From Cryptomeria japonica (Eukaryota; Streptophyta; Pinopsida; Cupressales; Cupressaceae), in contig NC_081407.1 in assembly GCF_030272615.1 (NCBI RefSeq), positions 316,042,456 through 316,106,455 on the forward strand: a DNA stretch of 64,000 nucleotides. The letters run 5' to 3'. The position numbers and the translations under genes were made by a program. The notes below the pieces were generated by a model. That model had not been told where the DNA came from and searched no databases. It saw only the letters and a list, made by a program, of their open reading frames with translations. Positions 20,690 through 32,539 of the stretch are shown here, in pieces; the first letter of the stretch is position 1; each line of letters starts with the position of its first letter.

Positions 20690-23600
20690 ATGGCATCTAA
20701 ATCTGCATCTGGTGTTGTGACTCAATTGGTGGTCAAAATTTCTAAGAGGGCAAGGCCCATGTTCAAGAGGCACCCATTCAAATCCATTCAGGATGATCCA
20801 AAAGGTGTATTTTCTTCTATCCCATATGGTGTTCTCCACAATGAAGATATTAGGCCATACATTCATTGCAACATTGAGGAGCTTGGGAATGTAGACATGC
20901 TTTCACTTTAAACCAAGCACATGATGGATAGTCTGGGAAATTTGAAGCCAGAATATAAGTCACTACAAGACAAGGGTTTCATCCAATTCATCCATTTCTT
21001 GGTGTTCGACGAACCATAATGAGTTTAATACATTATGAGCCAAGTCCATGATGAATTCATGTGGCTGGATCAAACCCATAAGATCATCAAGCAAGTCGTT
21101 GAAGTTGTTACCTATTTAAGTGCAACCGGTGGCATCCTCGGATTAAGGAAGATATAGAATACAACATTGACAAAGATTACCAAATCCAATTTAGACAGTT
21201 GGTTGATGACCATCAATTATATTATAGAGCACGATGTTAAATTTGCCTTAATGGTGACTAGATATAATATATATCAATCTAGCAGACATAACTTTGTATC
21301 CGACATGGCCATATTTGCATCTTATGAGATTCTGAAGGAAGGGAAGAGGTATGACCTTTTCTCAGTGCTTCTCAGTGAATTATTAAGCAACCTAAAGAAG
21401 ATTAAGAAAGACAAGAAGCATGTGTTCAAGTTTGGTTCCTTGGTAGTCTGCTTGGCTTTATATTTCTTAAACAAGATCCTCGGTATTGGGAAGATTTAGT
21501 GGGGTTATGATAAATCAGTGGCAGCTCAGATAAAGGAAGGGTTGCAAGGTTTAGGAGACATAGTTGCTAAAAAATCCGCCCTATGGGGTTACTTCAAATC
21601 TTTTCAAGCCACAATGCATAATAGGGAAATAATACCTAAATAAATTGTTGAGAAATATGAGAAAACTATTTGTTTCATGGTTGGTAAGGACCAATGTCAT
21701 ATGGAGGCAGTTGAACCAAGAACTATCTAGATCATGCCCATGGGGTATGAGGTGGATGTTGTTACACTTGATGTATATACTCAAAACCTATTGAATCAAC
21801 TAGTAGATGACAGGGAGGAGAGGAGAGGTACTTGTCAATAGAGAGACCTTGATTTGCACAAAAAGTTTACCAGACCTGCTAGGAAGAGGAAAGTAAGAAA
21901 AGAAGTAGAGAAGATGGCAAAACAAATGGGCATATCTAAAGAGGCTATACAAAGGGCAAGAGAATAGAACATCCTGATGGAGGAAAACATGGTGAAATCA
22001 AAGACTAAACCTGTTTCCACCCCTCCAAAGTAGGTCAAGCCAAAATTGTCTCAGTCTACACCTACTTCCGGTGTGTAAAGGATCATTCCTCCATCCAAAT
22101 CACAATCTACATCATCAACTAGTGAGAAGAGGAAGAAGGAGAAACCTTAGAGAGTATATGTTGTTGCCACTACTGAGGACATGGAGACAAAATCTGATGA
22201 GACGGTGAGAGAATTGAAAAATATAGCCACCTACACTAGAGTGGTGAAGAAACCACAATCCGGTGGAGGTCAACTATTAAAGAAGTCTAAAGAAGAAAGT
22301 GAATCATCTAGAAAGGCCAGAGCCACCAAGAAGCAGAAATTTGAGATAGATGAAGCTCTCAAATCTGGTAAGATTGAAGGCACATTCAAAATAGTGCCTC
22401 CAGTAATTTTGAAAGAGTTAATTGATGAAATTATTAAGGATGGGAATATAAGAAATATTTCTATATATTATGAAAATTATGATGATAAGGATCAAAGGGC
22501 AATTGAAGAAGCAATTGCAGAATATATGGATGTATATAGTAAAATACTAATAGAACTTGCATCTATGATCCCTAAAAGTCTATATGACATTTTGAATGCA
22601 AGAAGGCCTACCGCTAGTCAAGAGGATGAGAAAATAAAAGAATATGTACTAGTAAATCTATCTTCTATTATTTCCAGAGATGAAGTAACCCAGTTACTCA
22701 AACTTGCCAAGGATAAATTCTAAAGCAAGAAAAGGGTAAATAAGCTTATGATAGGGAATAAAGATGAGGTGATAAAGGAAACTGAAACAATTTTGAGATA
22801 GTTTTTGATAGATCAGAGAGTTGATGTGAATATAGAAGAACTCACTCAAGATACATCTATTCCATAAGTAAATACAAATGTCACCAGCAAGCCAAAGGAT
22901 CGGTCTCCTGAAAAAGCCACTCCAGAAGGACAGAACTATGATCAAACTCCATTTGATAATGATGATACCTCTAGCGTTGATGTACAGGATCCTCCAGTTA
23001 TAGAAATTGTGTCAAAGAAAGAAGCTAAGGAGTCAATAGATGTGGAGAAGGATGTGGGTGATGTTAAGAAAGATGGAAAGGTTGAGAGTCCAGATGTTGC
23101 AGATAAGGAGAAAGGGGAGGAAAAGGAAGATCATGCCTCGGCAATAGTGGTAAAAGACACTGGAACTGTTAAAGGGAAATAATTTTTTGTTGATCCAAAT
23201 GATTTTGGTCAAGAGCCAATTGACTTGAGTTCCTTAACTCCCATTCAAGCACTTAAATTGGCAACCCTAGCTCAAGCCAAAGCCAATGATGACTTGCTTA
23301 AGTCCCATTCTACTAATAAGGTATTAATATCATTGGCGAGGGATATATTGGAAAATATTAAGCCATCTTTCAAACCGGATACATCTGATCCCTTCGGTAA
23401 GCCCAAAGGTTTGTTAGGTGTTGTTGGTACTCACTTTGATTCTTTGAAGAAGGTCACGAATATTAAAGTCTTGAATCAATTCAACACAATGAAGTTAAAG
23501 AAATTTTTGAAAATGATTGAAGATGATAGATTCAGTTTAGTTATTGCACTAAAAAATATTCAGGATGCAATTGATGGAGGTAATATATACAAGTCATGTC

Positions 23601-24009
23601 TAATTTTTCCCAAGTTCACTACAGACATTGACAATAAGATAAGGGAATGTGAAGGTTAGCTAGCAATCATATCACAGTCATATCCACCACAATCATATCT
23701 AGCTAGCAATTTTGAACCCCAAGTTTTAAATATATTGAATAAAATCAAGAGCTTAAACCAAGAAAAGGATAGAATTTTGGGAAGGGTGTCTGAGGTGAGA
23801 AGTCTCATTACTACTCGGATATATTCTTTAATGAGTAGCATGCTAAGGATGCACTAAATAAACTTGTTCTGATAGATAGACAGGGAGAAAAAATGCATGT
23901 CTACCTCTTCAACGGGATGATAACCATTTTGGAGAGCCTAAAGAAGGCACAGGATAATCATCTGTTATCCCTGAGAACAATTTTTGCAGACATCTTTAAA
24001 TTTTTGTGA
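20690..24009 (+). pseudogene. ORF2 of element C, conserved protein of unknown function (about 1,100 codons), with many stops
   Basis: I do not recognise the family. The start is chosen at ATG 20690 (MASKSASG) because element D's ORF2 starts MASASHDN at the equivalent place. The frame stays the same from 20690 to about 23840, although many stop codons break it; one frameshift follows near 23850, and the end is at about 24009. Shared blocks with D, in order: PYIHCNIEELG (D: DYIDCKIKDLG); KFGSLVVCLALYF (D: KFGQLLVGLFFYF); VEKYEKTICFMVGKDQC with EAVEPR and PMGYEV; a Lys/Ser-rich linker; an ELIDEI...AIEEAI helix block; an acidic/basic linker; and a C-terminal helical part from PIDLSSLTP. No catalytic motif, signal peptide or clear membrane span is seen. 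It could be a structural protein or relate to the env-like ORF of some Sireviruses. Purifying selection before decay is inferred from the D comparison. Confidence 0.75.
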
Positions 24010-24064
24010 GCAGTTATACATACTCTCATATATCAATTTTGGTGGATCATTTATCTTTGGAATT

Positions 24065-24199
24065 GTTGTCAAAGGGGGAGAGAGCTGAGTAAAAATGGTG
24101 TAAATTCTTTAGGGGTGCTTGTAAAAATTTTGAAGTCTTGTAATATAGAGTGTACACTTCATTTTTCACAGTGTTGTCATCAATGCCAAAGGGGGATAT
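24065..24199 (+). other. polypurine tracts of element C
   Basis: TTGTCAAAGGGGGAGAGAGC near 24066 and GCCAAAGGGGGATA ending at 24199, the latter directly against the LTR start. Same duplicated-PPT style as in A and D. Confidence 0.75.
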
Positions 24200-25364
24200 T
24201 GTTGGAAAGAGACACTATTCCAGTGATTTCGGTAGAGATTGGTGCATGAAATAGGTTCAGGGGTTACCATTGATGGCAACTCAATTCGTAGATCACATCT
24301 GGTGTACATAGAATTGGTTTACCGGAAGTCATTCTGTTCATAAGGCATAAGTCTGGAAGTTGGAACACATTTACCGGTAGAGCATAAGATTAAGGTGTAT
24401 ATCTTGACTTCAGTGATGTATTCTGGGTTACGGTGATCAAGGCAGTTGATTCAAGGTTTGAGATAGATTACTTTGTGATCCTGATATCCGATATTGAATT
24501 GTGTGCTAGTTTAGAGCTCCGGTATCTGATATTTCAGTAAGGGAAGAGCTATTTTGGAGTAATGTGTGTTGTGGATTTGTTGGGATGATTATGGTGATTA
24601 GTTTTGTGTTTGAGATGATTGGACCGACTTATGGAAAGCATCTTATCATATTTTTTTGGTCCACACTTGGATTTGTGATCGGATTGAGTTGACTTGGTGT
24701 AACATGTTTCATGTTACGTGTTATGCAATTTTTGGAAGCCAACTTAGTAAATGATTCTTTTTGTTAATGCGGATATATAAGATATATTTGGATGAAAAAA
24801 AATTATGATGATATGTATGTGAGATAGTGTTGGGAAGAGATTGGGTGTAATTTCATGTGCGCGTCTTGTGTTTTCCTGATCTGGTACATGTAGTAGAGTG
24901 GAACATAATAGTTTCTCTGAGCAGTGACAACAGATCGGTCAGAGCCTAACCGAAACTATATTTTGGCATAGTTAGATGTTATTATTCATTTCACTTATCA
25001 TTGTGATCATTTTGTAATATTCTATAAGTCAGTGAGTCTTCCTCCGGGGTTGCAGCCCTATTTTGTAATTGAGCAGTGAGCTCTAGGTAGTGTGCCTAAA
25101 TGCAAGTGCATTCCAACTTTTGTAATATTGTTTTACTACTGGCCATAGTATAATAATATTGTGGGTACTCAATGCCACCATGGTTTTTCCCTTTCCCAAT
25201 TTCCACTTAAAAATCTTGGTGTTATGGTTGTGAGGTTGTTCATTTTATGTTTTTGCACTTTGATTATTTTCTCATGCATCCGGTGGTTTAAGAATCAGCT
25301 TGATAAGTTTGTGAATTACAAAACACTAATTCACCCCCCCTCTCAATGTTCATTGATTCCACCA
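24200..25364 (+). repeat. element C 3' LTR
   Basis: Begins TGTTGGAAAGAG after the PPT and ends ATTCCACCA, where the 5' copy has ATTCCAACA. A TATA-like ATATATAAG lies near 24775. Its last 300 bp match the truncated 5' LTR with scattered differences, so the element is older than the Tekay or Tat insertions. Length 1,165 bp. Confidence 0.88.
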
Positions 25365-27116
25365 AATAGTACAATTGAGGTATATAAATTAACATCATAT
25401 AAAAACAACTCATACTCCTCCTAACTCTAGGTATTTACCCTATAAACATGATCCATTTTGATGGAAGTCTATGCACTTTCTAAATCCATTCACTAGCACA
25501 TACTGATCACCCAATAAAAATTTTCAAAATGGGTAGAAAATATTTTTATGGCATGCTCTACCATGTTAGGTAACTTATATTCTTGGTAATCCCATATTTA
25601 AAGCACTTCCAGACTTGATGCTAGTAATGCATTGTCATTGAGCATCTTGCACTAGAGACTCTTGACGATTTTGATAGTGATACAAATATGATTTTCGTAG
25701 ATTAATATATGTTATGAAAAAAACCAAAACAACCTTCATAAAAGAAAGTAACACATTTTGGCTACAACAACGACTTTGTCCCCTTTTACAGCTAAAACAT
25801 GTATTGCTGAAATACATAGTAGTGGGCTCGTACTTTACCTCAACCAATAAGAATTTATTTTCACCCTCATGGATAGATCTATAAGATCTAAGGTATAGTA
25901 GTAGAAAAAATAATACAATTGAAAAATTCATTCTATGACACTTTGGGTACCTAAAAAATAAGCATAAACCTAAATTATATTAGAAGACATGTTCTACCCC
26001 CTAAAATCATCCATTGGAATATACTTGACACCCTTCACAATTTCATATAAAATGTTAGTGATAAATGCATCATTAACACAATCTATAATGATAAAAACAA
26101 TTTGACCTCTATGGATAGTAAGAAGATACCAAGAAGCAATCATTCTAAAAATTCATCTACCACTATCTTTTGTATTTCCCATTTATGTGGCACATCACTC
26201 TCATCATACAAAACCCAAAAGATTCTCCATTCAATATTATCTACCCCCATCACATGTCTACCATGAACTAGATGATATTTACATTATTTTAAAGACTAAG
26301 TGATAAAAAAAATCTCAACATACCTTGTGAAACTATATTTTGAAACTTTGGACCTCATGGTATCAAGTTCCCTGAGTTCCCATCTTTGCATTGAAATCCA
26401 AACAATTCATTTTCTTGAAGCATGACACTCTATAGAAAATTTTAAACATAAAATATATGGAATATTAAGTACATGATATGAAATCATTACCTTAACAAAT
26501 CCCTTCAATACTTATTGTGTTTCAACCTCTTGTATGCTTTGAATCTTTATGACTTGACCCAAGTAAGTGAAGTCAATTTTCCATGTTGTTGATATGCTTT
26601 ATAGTTCATTTTGTTGATATACACTTGTAACTGTCTCCAAATGCTCCAAAATATCTATCTGAGTCTTCAAACATAGAATTTTTTTAACTTATGCGAGTTC
26701 AAAATGCATTACCTAATTCACCTTCAATTGGTAAGTCAAAATCTAAGGCAATAACTTGAACTTTGTGTGCTCCTTGGAAATAAATATTAGAGGGTATCTT
26801 GATACCAACTAAAAATATGGTGAAATATTGGTTTGTTTGCAACCATTTTCCTACTGAAATATCCTCTCTAGTGATGATCTTGGGGACAATTTTATAAACA
26901 TGCACCTTTGTTTATTTGGAATCAATGGAATGGTAGAATGAGGCACACTAGAGAATAACATAGCTTGCATAATATCACCACCAAACAAATTGCCACCCCA
27001 TTAGCTTCCCCTAAAACATCATGCTCTTCTATAAATGGATGTAAGAAATAAAAAAATATAAAATGAAAAAAAAAAGTCAATTAACTTCAGACTTTTCAAT
27101 CACTTCAAGTGTTGCA
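25365..27116. other. unassigned AT-rich DNA left of element D
   Basis: No complete ORF or known motif. Short minus-strand open stretches (for example 26699-26905 and 25635-25931) may be remnants of an old element that D interrupted; the region right of D (53014-54396) has similar character. Nothing firmer can be said. Confidence 0.4.
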
Positions 27117-28257
27117 TGATGAATACTAAGAGGGGGAGGTGAATTAGTAAGCCAAAAATATTTGCACTTAAACACTTTGCTAGACTAACAGTAAACCGGT
27201 AAAACAGTTTAGCAGACAAACCAGTTAGCACACATGCAAACCAAATAGAAAATAATGCATTCACCCACAGAAGCACAAACACCATAACACAAGAGATTTT
27301 GATGTGAAAACCCAAATGGGAAAAACCACGGTGATATGGAACTCACAAGTAACTATCTGCAGAATAGGAACCAGACCGGTTAAGGTCATACAATGTTCTT
27401 TATCAGAACAGATCTTGTTAGGAATCTCAATCTCTATTAGGAGATAAGTCCAATTAAAGACTACCTTGCTAGAGGATTTTAGATCCACAAATGTGAACCA
27501 CCTTGTTAGAGGATTTACAAAAGGCTTTTGGGCCTACCCAGTTAAGGGCTACAGACTTGTCAAAGATGTGATTAATCAACAAGTGAGTGATCTAGCAAAT
27601 AGCACAGATTGCTTGGTTAGATCCTTGATAGCTCATTCCTAATGCATTCCAGCATTACTTCAGTATTCTACACATTCATACTCTCTCTAACTCCTCAACC
27701 ACCTTAAACCCTAGAAACAAAATCAACAACAAAAACAACAACCTAAAACCCTAGACATGATGTCCTTATAAAGGAATCTGATTTCATGTCGGTCCAATAG
27801 GATTACATTACAATTTCCTAGGTTCAATGCATCTAGACATATTCTGTAACATGACACAAAAAGCACCGTTAAAGTGTCGGCATCGTCAAACAATCGGTGG
27901 ATGGTAACTCATCACAAAATGTCGGTTGGTAACTCATCACAGAGTATTACCAGTTCATACAAAATACCGGTTCAAGCAAAATACCAGTTGCCGGTTTGAC
28001 AAAATGAAGACTGGGAAATGTGTTATGTCGCTTTGATCCTTCGTACCACTTGAGATCCTTGAAATGCTTGGGGTCAACATACCGCTTCAGATCGGTAATC
28101 ACTTTCTATAAAACACCAATAGTCTAAGGACTATAATGCATCATACCGGTTGGAACATGTACCGATTGAGCTTTTAGCTTATACATACAAAAATGATCTC
28201 AATGCAAGTGTGTGTCCATCAATGAAAATCACAACATAATCATCAAAAATTCCAACA
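27117..28257 (-). repeat. element D 3' LTR
   Basis: Plus-strand limits TGATGAATAC...TTCCAACA. It matches 51862-53013 throughout with several percent divergence. On the minus strand a TATA-like TTTATAAGGACATC lies near 27773-27785, and the C-run beside the LTR end (27128-27136) is the same one seen in A-C. Confidence 0.92.
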
Positions 28258-28475
28258 ATCTCCCCCTTTGGCATTGATGGCAACACTTAGGAAATTTTGA
28301 CATCTAAGTGTTTTACAACAAAAATATACTAGAATCGAAATTACTCCCCCTAAGCATATACACTATCCCTTTTGTAGAAAATGCAATGTATACTACTTCT
28401 TAACAGAAATAACAAGAAAGTATACATCAAAACTTTCAAAATTTATACTTCTCCCCCTTTGCCAATAATGACAAC
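28258..28475 (-). other. polypurine tracts of element D
   Basis: On the minus strand GCCAAAGGGGGAGAT abuts the LTR (28258-28272). Further tracts occur near 28346 (TTAGGGGGAGT) and 28450 (GGCAAAGGGGGAGAAG). This is the same multiplied-PPT habit as in A and C. Confidence 0.75.
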
Positions 28476-28525
28476 AAAATATTACAGACTAACACCTGTG
28501 TCATTAGTATTAAAAGAATAAGATT

Positions 28526-29927
28526 TTATGACAATAAGGAATAAAACTTGTCAAAAATAGATTTAAAGTCCTGCAAGAATTGTTTCATAGATAAAGACCA
28601 GGACTCAAGTAGGGAGGTGGCTACTTCTTTCTCTGTCTGCATCTAGGAGACCTGTTCTTCCATGGCGTCTATTGTGCTCATCTCCTGTGTGGTCATTAAG
28701 GCATCCAGATTAAGATAGCACTTTTGAAGTATTTGCAGATGTGGGAGTAGAACCAGTTGTAGCTCCTGCAAATCTCATGACCGGGTGCTGATCTCATGCT
28801 CTATTTTAGTAGACTGGATATGAAACCAGTGAACGGTCTACCCATAAGCTGTAAAGGAGTCATATGGCAGCTTGAAGGTGCTTATGTATGATTGTAAATC
28901 AGATTGAATCTTTTGCTTCTGTGCAAGCACATCATCACAGAATAGATGGGGTTGGCAAATCTTACTGAGTAGAAGATTCCCCTCGTCCAGAGAATTCCTT
29001 ATATCCTTCTGTGCTTTTTGTAGTTCAGACTAGAGCTCATTAAGATTCTTCACCAGGGTAATGTTGAGAGCCTTTTGATGCTCTTTCTTGGCATTTGCCT
29101 CTGCTACCTCCTCTAAGCTCTGCACTTGATCATCCACTACAGTGCATAGGAGCTTCAAATGGGCCAATGATGAGTCAGTGCTGGGGAGGTTTGTGCCGGG
29201 TAAGAAACCGGTAAGAGTGTCCACCGTAGCTTGGATCACATCTTCCTCCTTCTTTCTCCTTAACACCTCAAGGCGTTCTCAAGCAACCTTAATGCTCTGT
29301 AGCAACTCCATTTCACTTGCAGACTGGAGGTCAATAGGACTAGTGAGGTCAGCCGGTTTGGCTTGACTACCGGTTGCCTTTGGAGTCTCCATCTGTGTGC
29401 TCTTTACCACTTCTTCTTCCTTGTCTTCCTCTGCCTTCTTCTTCTCCACTTCTTTTCTCTTTTCCTCTTCCTTATCCTCCTCTACCTTCTTCTTCTTTGC
29501 TTCCTTCCTCTTCTCCTCTACCTTTTCTTCCTCTTCCTTCTTCTTTTTTGCTTCCTTTCTCTTCTCCTCTTCCTTTCTCTTCTTCTCATCCTCTTTTCTC
29601 TTTTCTTCCTATTTTTGTTTCTCCTCATCTTCTTCCTTCTAATTCTTGTCCTCTTCCTTTTTGTTCTTCTCCTCTTCATCCTTCTTCTTCTTCTCCTCTT
29701 CATCCTTCTTCTTCTTCTCCTCTTCCTTCTTCTTCTTCTCCTCTTCTTCCTTCTTCTTTTCCTCTTCTACTTTCTTCTTCTCCGCTTGCTTCCTCCTTTT
29801 TGTCCTCAGTTTCCTTTTTCTTATCTACCTATTCTGCTTCCTTCTCCTATCCTATCGCTTCTGATGGTGTACCCTAAGCTACATCCTCTCCATCTAGAGC
29901 ATCGACATCAATAATGTCTATGGGTTC
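28526..29927 (-). pseudogene. ORF2 of element D, C-terminal part (left of the Tat insertion)
   Basis: Continues ORF2 from 48178 across the nested element: with the Tat copy and one GGTTC repeat left out of account, the frame runs on without shift (LVNEP | IDIIDVDALDG). An approximately 500 bp tract coding almost only Lys and Glu follows (29370-29860), then SPIDLQSASEMELLQSI, matching EPIDLSSLTPIQAL in element C, then a helical region, ending at a TAA at 28526-28528. Several in-frame stops make it non-functional. The Lys/Glu tract also shows as a striking pyrimidine run on the plus strand. No enzyme motif is seen. Confidence 0.7.
29923..29927 (+). repeat. target-site duplication GGTTC, left copy
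   Basis: GGTTC precedes the left Tat LTR and recurs exactly at 48178-48182 after the right LTR. Confidence 0.88.
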
Positions 29928-31390
29928 TAATGCTCTACAAAAATGATCAGGTTAGTCAATGATAACACAACACAAATAAGAAGAAAAACCAAGTTGTTAG
30001 TGTTAGAAATCATAAACCAAACACTTTCCTACACAAGCATATCAAAAGAGATAACAAAAGCATGATAGAATGTCTAACTAGGAAGGTAAATACGATGAGG
30101 CATCTCCAAATGCCTCCTAACATGCTCTTGGCTTCTTCTCCCTTGTTCCTCTCCTCTCCAAGTTCCAAAATAGTGTAGCTCTCAGTAGCTTTTTGCACTA
30201 TGGATGCTTATGGAGGATTGAGATTGTAGTATTGAGCTTTGAATGTGAAATAAAAAGCTAATGCTATGCTATTGATGCTAAAATGATATATTTTAACCAA
30301 AATAACAAGGTATTAGATGATTATGCTAAAAATGCTCTCTAAAATGTCTATAGCTTAGATGCATACAAGTTTTCAGGATCTGGATTATGAAGAAATGGGC
30401 TCTATTTATAGGAAAAATGGAGCAATGGATGGTTGAGATTGAAAGATTCAATCAAGGGTTGAGTTTGAAAGTTGGGGATCCATGTGCACAATTGGCACCA
30501 ATAAAATGGTGACAAGTGTCAACATAGGGTTGGGTTGAGAAAAAAAGGTTGGAGGCATTAAAGGCCTGAGAAGACCTCATGGTTATCTAAAGGCTAAGGG
30601 TCAAGTCTAAGTTAAGCTTACCCACTGGATTAAGAGTTAATTCAAGGATAAACCTTTGTGCAAATGTTTAAGGGATAATCATGGTCAAAGCATTAATGGC
30701 CTGATGAGACCCTTGGGTTGGATAGAGGTTGAGTCAAAACAAATGTTTTAACCATGTGGGAAGGTTTGAATTAACCATTAATGGTTATTGGAGACTTTGG
30801 GGATTAAGTGGTTGAAGGTTGAAAGCCTTTAAAGGTTATCAAAGACTTTGAGCCATTTAGTGGTTGAAGACTTGAAGCCTTTAATGGTTATCAAAGACTT
30901 TGAGGTTTTGAGAAGTGACTTCCCTTTGCTTAGGGATGTGACAAAGTTTAGAAGATGGATTAGGCTAATTAGGAAGGGGTTGGAAGAATCTAGAAGGGGA
31001 TTAGATTTTGCAAGTGGATTTGGTGGGTGAGGGAAAATAGGATTTTATTAAAATAAAAATTCATTTATTTCAATAAATGTGTGCAAATTGCATTTGTAGG
31101 AAGATGCAAGTGGGGTGGGGATAATGATTTAAATAAATGTTTTATTTAATTTATTTAAAAGAGGAAAAGGGGATTCTAATTAAATAAATAGATTTTATTT
31201 ATTTAATTGATTGTGAATTTGATTTAATGATTTAATTAAAATAAATTGAATAATTTATTTAATTAATGGAAGAATGTTTGGGGATGAATTAATTAAATAT
31301 TAATTTAATTAATTTGATGGCTATTGGATTTTTAATCAAATAAATAACGAATATTTATTTAATTAAGCTGGATAGATTTATGTGACTACA
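29928..31390 (-). repeat. Tat element 3' LTR
   Basis: Plus-strand limits TAATGCTCT (mutated from TGATGCTCT in the other copy) ... GTGACTACA. On the minus strand it starts TGTAGTCACA. A TATA box CCTATAAATAG (plus coordinates 30402-30412) puts the transcript start near 30375, giving a U3 of about 1.0 kb and R-U5 of about 0.44 kb. The small ORFs inside (30010-30198, 30848-31030) recur in the other LTR and are not supported as genes. Confidence 0.94.
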
Positions 31391-31408
31391 TTTGTCCCTC
31401 TTTGAGAC
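31391..31408 (-). other. polypurine tract of the Tat element
   Basis: On the minus strand CTCAAAGAGGGACAAA sits directly before TGTAGTC. Element E has the near-identical CTCAAAGAGGGGCAAA at its own 3' LTR. Confidence 0.85.
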
Positions 31409-31974
31409 GGTGCGGTTTATCGCGTCGTTTCAAAGAAAGAAAAATAGGTGTGAAGAAATGCCCCATAAAATGTGAATTTTATGAGTGGTATGCCCCCTCG
31501 AGAGATGGGCCGAGAAATTTTGAAAAATCAGGCGATCTCTCGAAAAAGAACGAAAATTAGCAGGGTGGTAGAAGAGAAGAAGTTAGGCATACGAGTGAAA
31601 AATAGAAGAAAACGGGGGAAACATGGAGAAATGGGGGGCTCGGGAAGTTCACGGGGACCACGGCGATGAGCAGGGGGGAAGTTACGGTGACCACGAAGGG
31701 TATAAATGGGGTGAAAGGGGTGAAAACAGGATCATTTGTAACCGCGATCAGTTGAAAACGAGAGCTCTGATAGTGACATTTGGAGGAGCAAGCAGCAGCT
31801 ACGATGCCGATTCCGATCACCGAGCACAAATTCGAGTGAGTCCGACGATTCCAGCGGCCAGATGACTACGGACCAGCGGTACGCAAATTCGAAAACTCAA
31901 TTTTTGTGCATTTTTGCTAGGTTTTTAGCTGAGTCTAAGTCAAGTCGGAGCAAGAGCGTTGGAACTGTTGTTTT

Positions 31975-32265
31975 GGCGCTTTTGTTCCATGAATTAGCAC
32001 TATTGTGCCGCAATGGCGCTATTGTCCATTTGTTTGAACGCTTTTGCCATGCATTAGCGCTATTGTATGTAAGTTGTAGCGCTATTGTTAAAGTAGCGCT
32101 ATTGCTAGGTTAATTGAGCACATTTGTTGTTAAGTAGCGCTAATGGGTAGCTGATTTAGCGCTTTGGTGGTTGTAGCGCTATGGTATAGCTGTTTGAGCT
32201 CTTTTGATATAGTTGTAGCGCTATTGGTGAAAACTAGCGCTTTTGTTGGTAAAATAGTGCTTTTG
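31975..32265 (+). promoter_or_regulatory. AGCGCTWTTG motif array upstream of the antisense PMD unit
   Basis: Eight exact AGCGCT cores, mostly AGCGCTATTG or AGCGCTTTTG, and about seven one-mismatch forms (GGCGCTTTTG, AGCACTATTG, AACGCTTTTG, AGTGCTTTTG) lie at irregular 15-40 bp spacing. The core is palindromic but the flank TTG gives it direction, the same as the PMD ORF downstream. A mirrored array occurs at 46371-46615. Function unknown; a repeated protein-binding site or RNA element is inferred. Confidence 0.6.
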
Positions 32266-32539
32266 TCTTAGGATAAAAAGATGCCCCAGTTTGGATGCAG
32301 AAAATCTCCTGATGCCAATGATTGATGGATGGCGAAGTGAAGTGGGAGTTGTTTTGAACCATAGCAGCCTAATGAGACTTAGGTCATTTGTTTAGGATAA
32401 ATGTCTGTTGAAGTCTAGGTGGCCATGATTGCTTACCTGTTGAGACCCGAAGATACTTGATCAAAGTATCTGATGATAGTCTAGGTTTAAACTTAAGAAA
32501 GTTTGAAAACAAAACAATTAATAGTGATTGATGAATGTC

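Larger units (their letters stand above)
18749..25364 (+). mobile_element. element C: copia-derived non-autonomous element, gag + ORF2, no pol
   Basis: Order: truncated 5' LTR, PBS, decayed gag with zinc knuckles, long unknown ORF2, PPTs, complete 3' LTR. No protease, integrase, RT or RNase H motif is found between gag and the 3' LTR. It has the same plan as element D. The PBS, LTR ends and PPTs are of the same Sirevirus-like type as A, so it probably depended on a pol-bearing relative. The class resembles terminal-repeat retrotransposons that carry only gag (TR-GAG), but with an extra long ORF. Confidence 0.8.

Noticed and set aside
29363-29914. Long Leu/Phe/Ser/Pro-rich plus-strand ORFs
   Set aside because: Antisense shadows of the Lys/Glu-coding purine tract in ORF2 of element D.
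30848-31030. 60-codon ORF identical at 47635-47817
   Set aside because: It lies in both Tat LTRs; duplication is due to the LTRs and no motif is seen.
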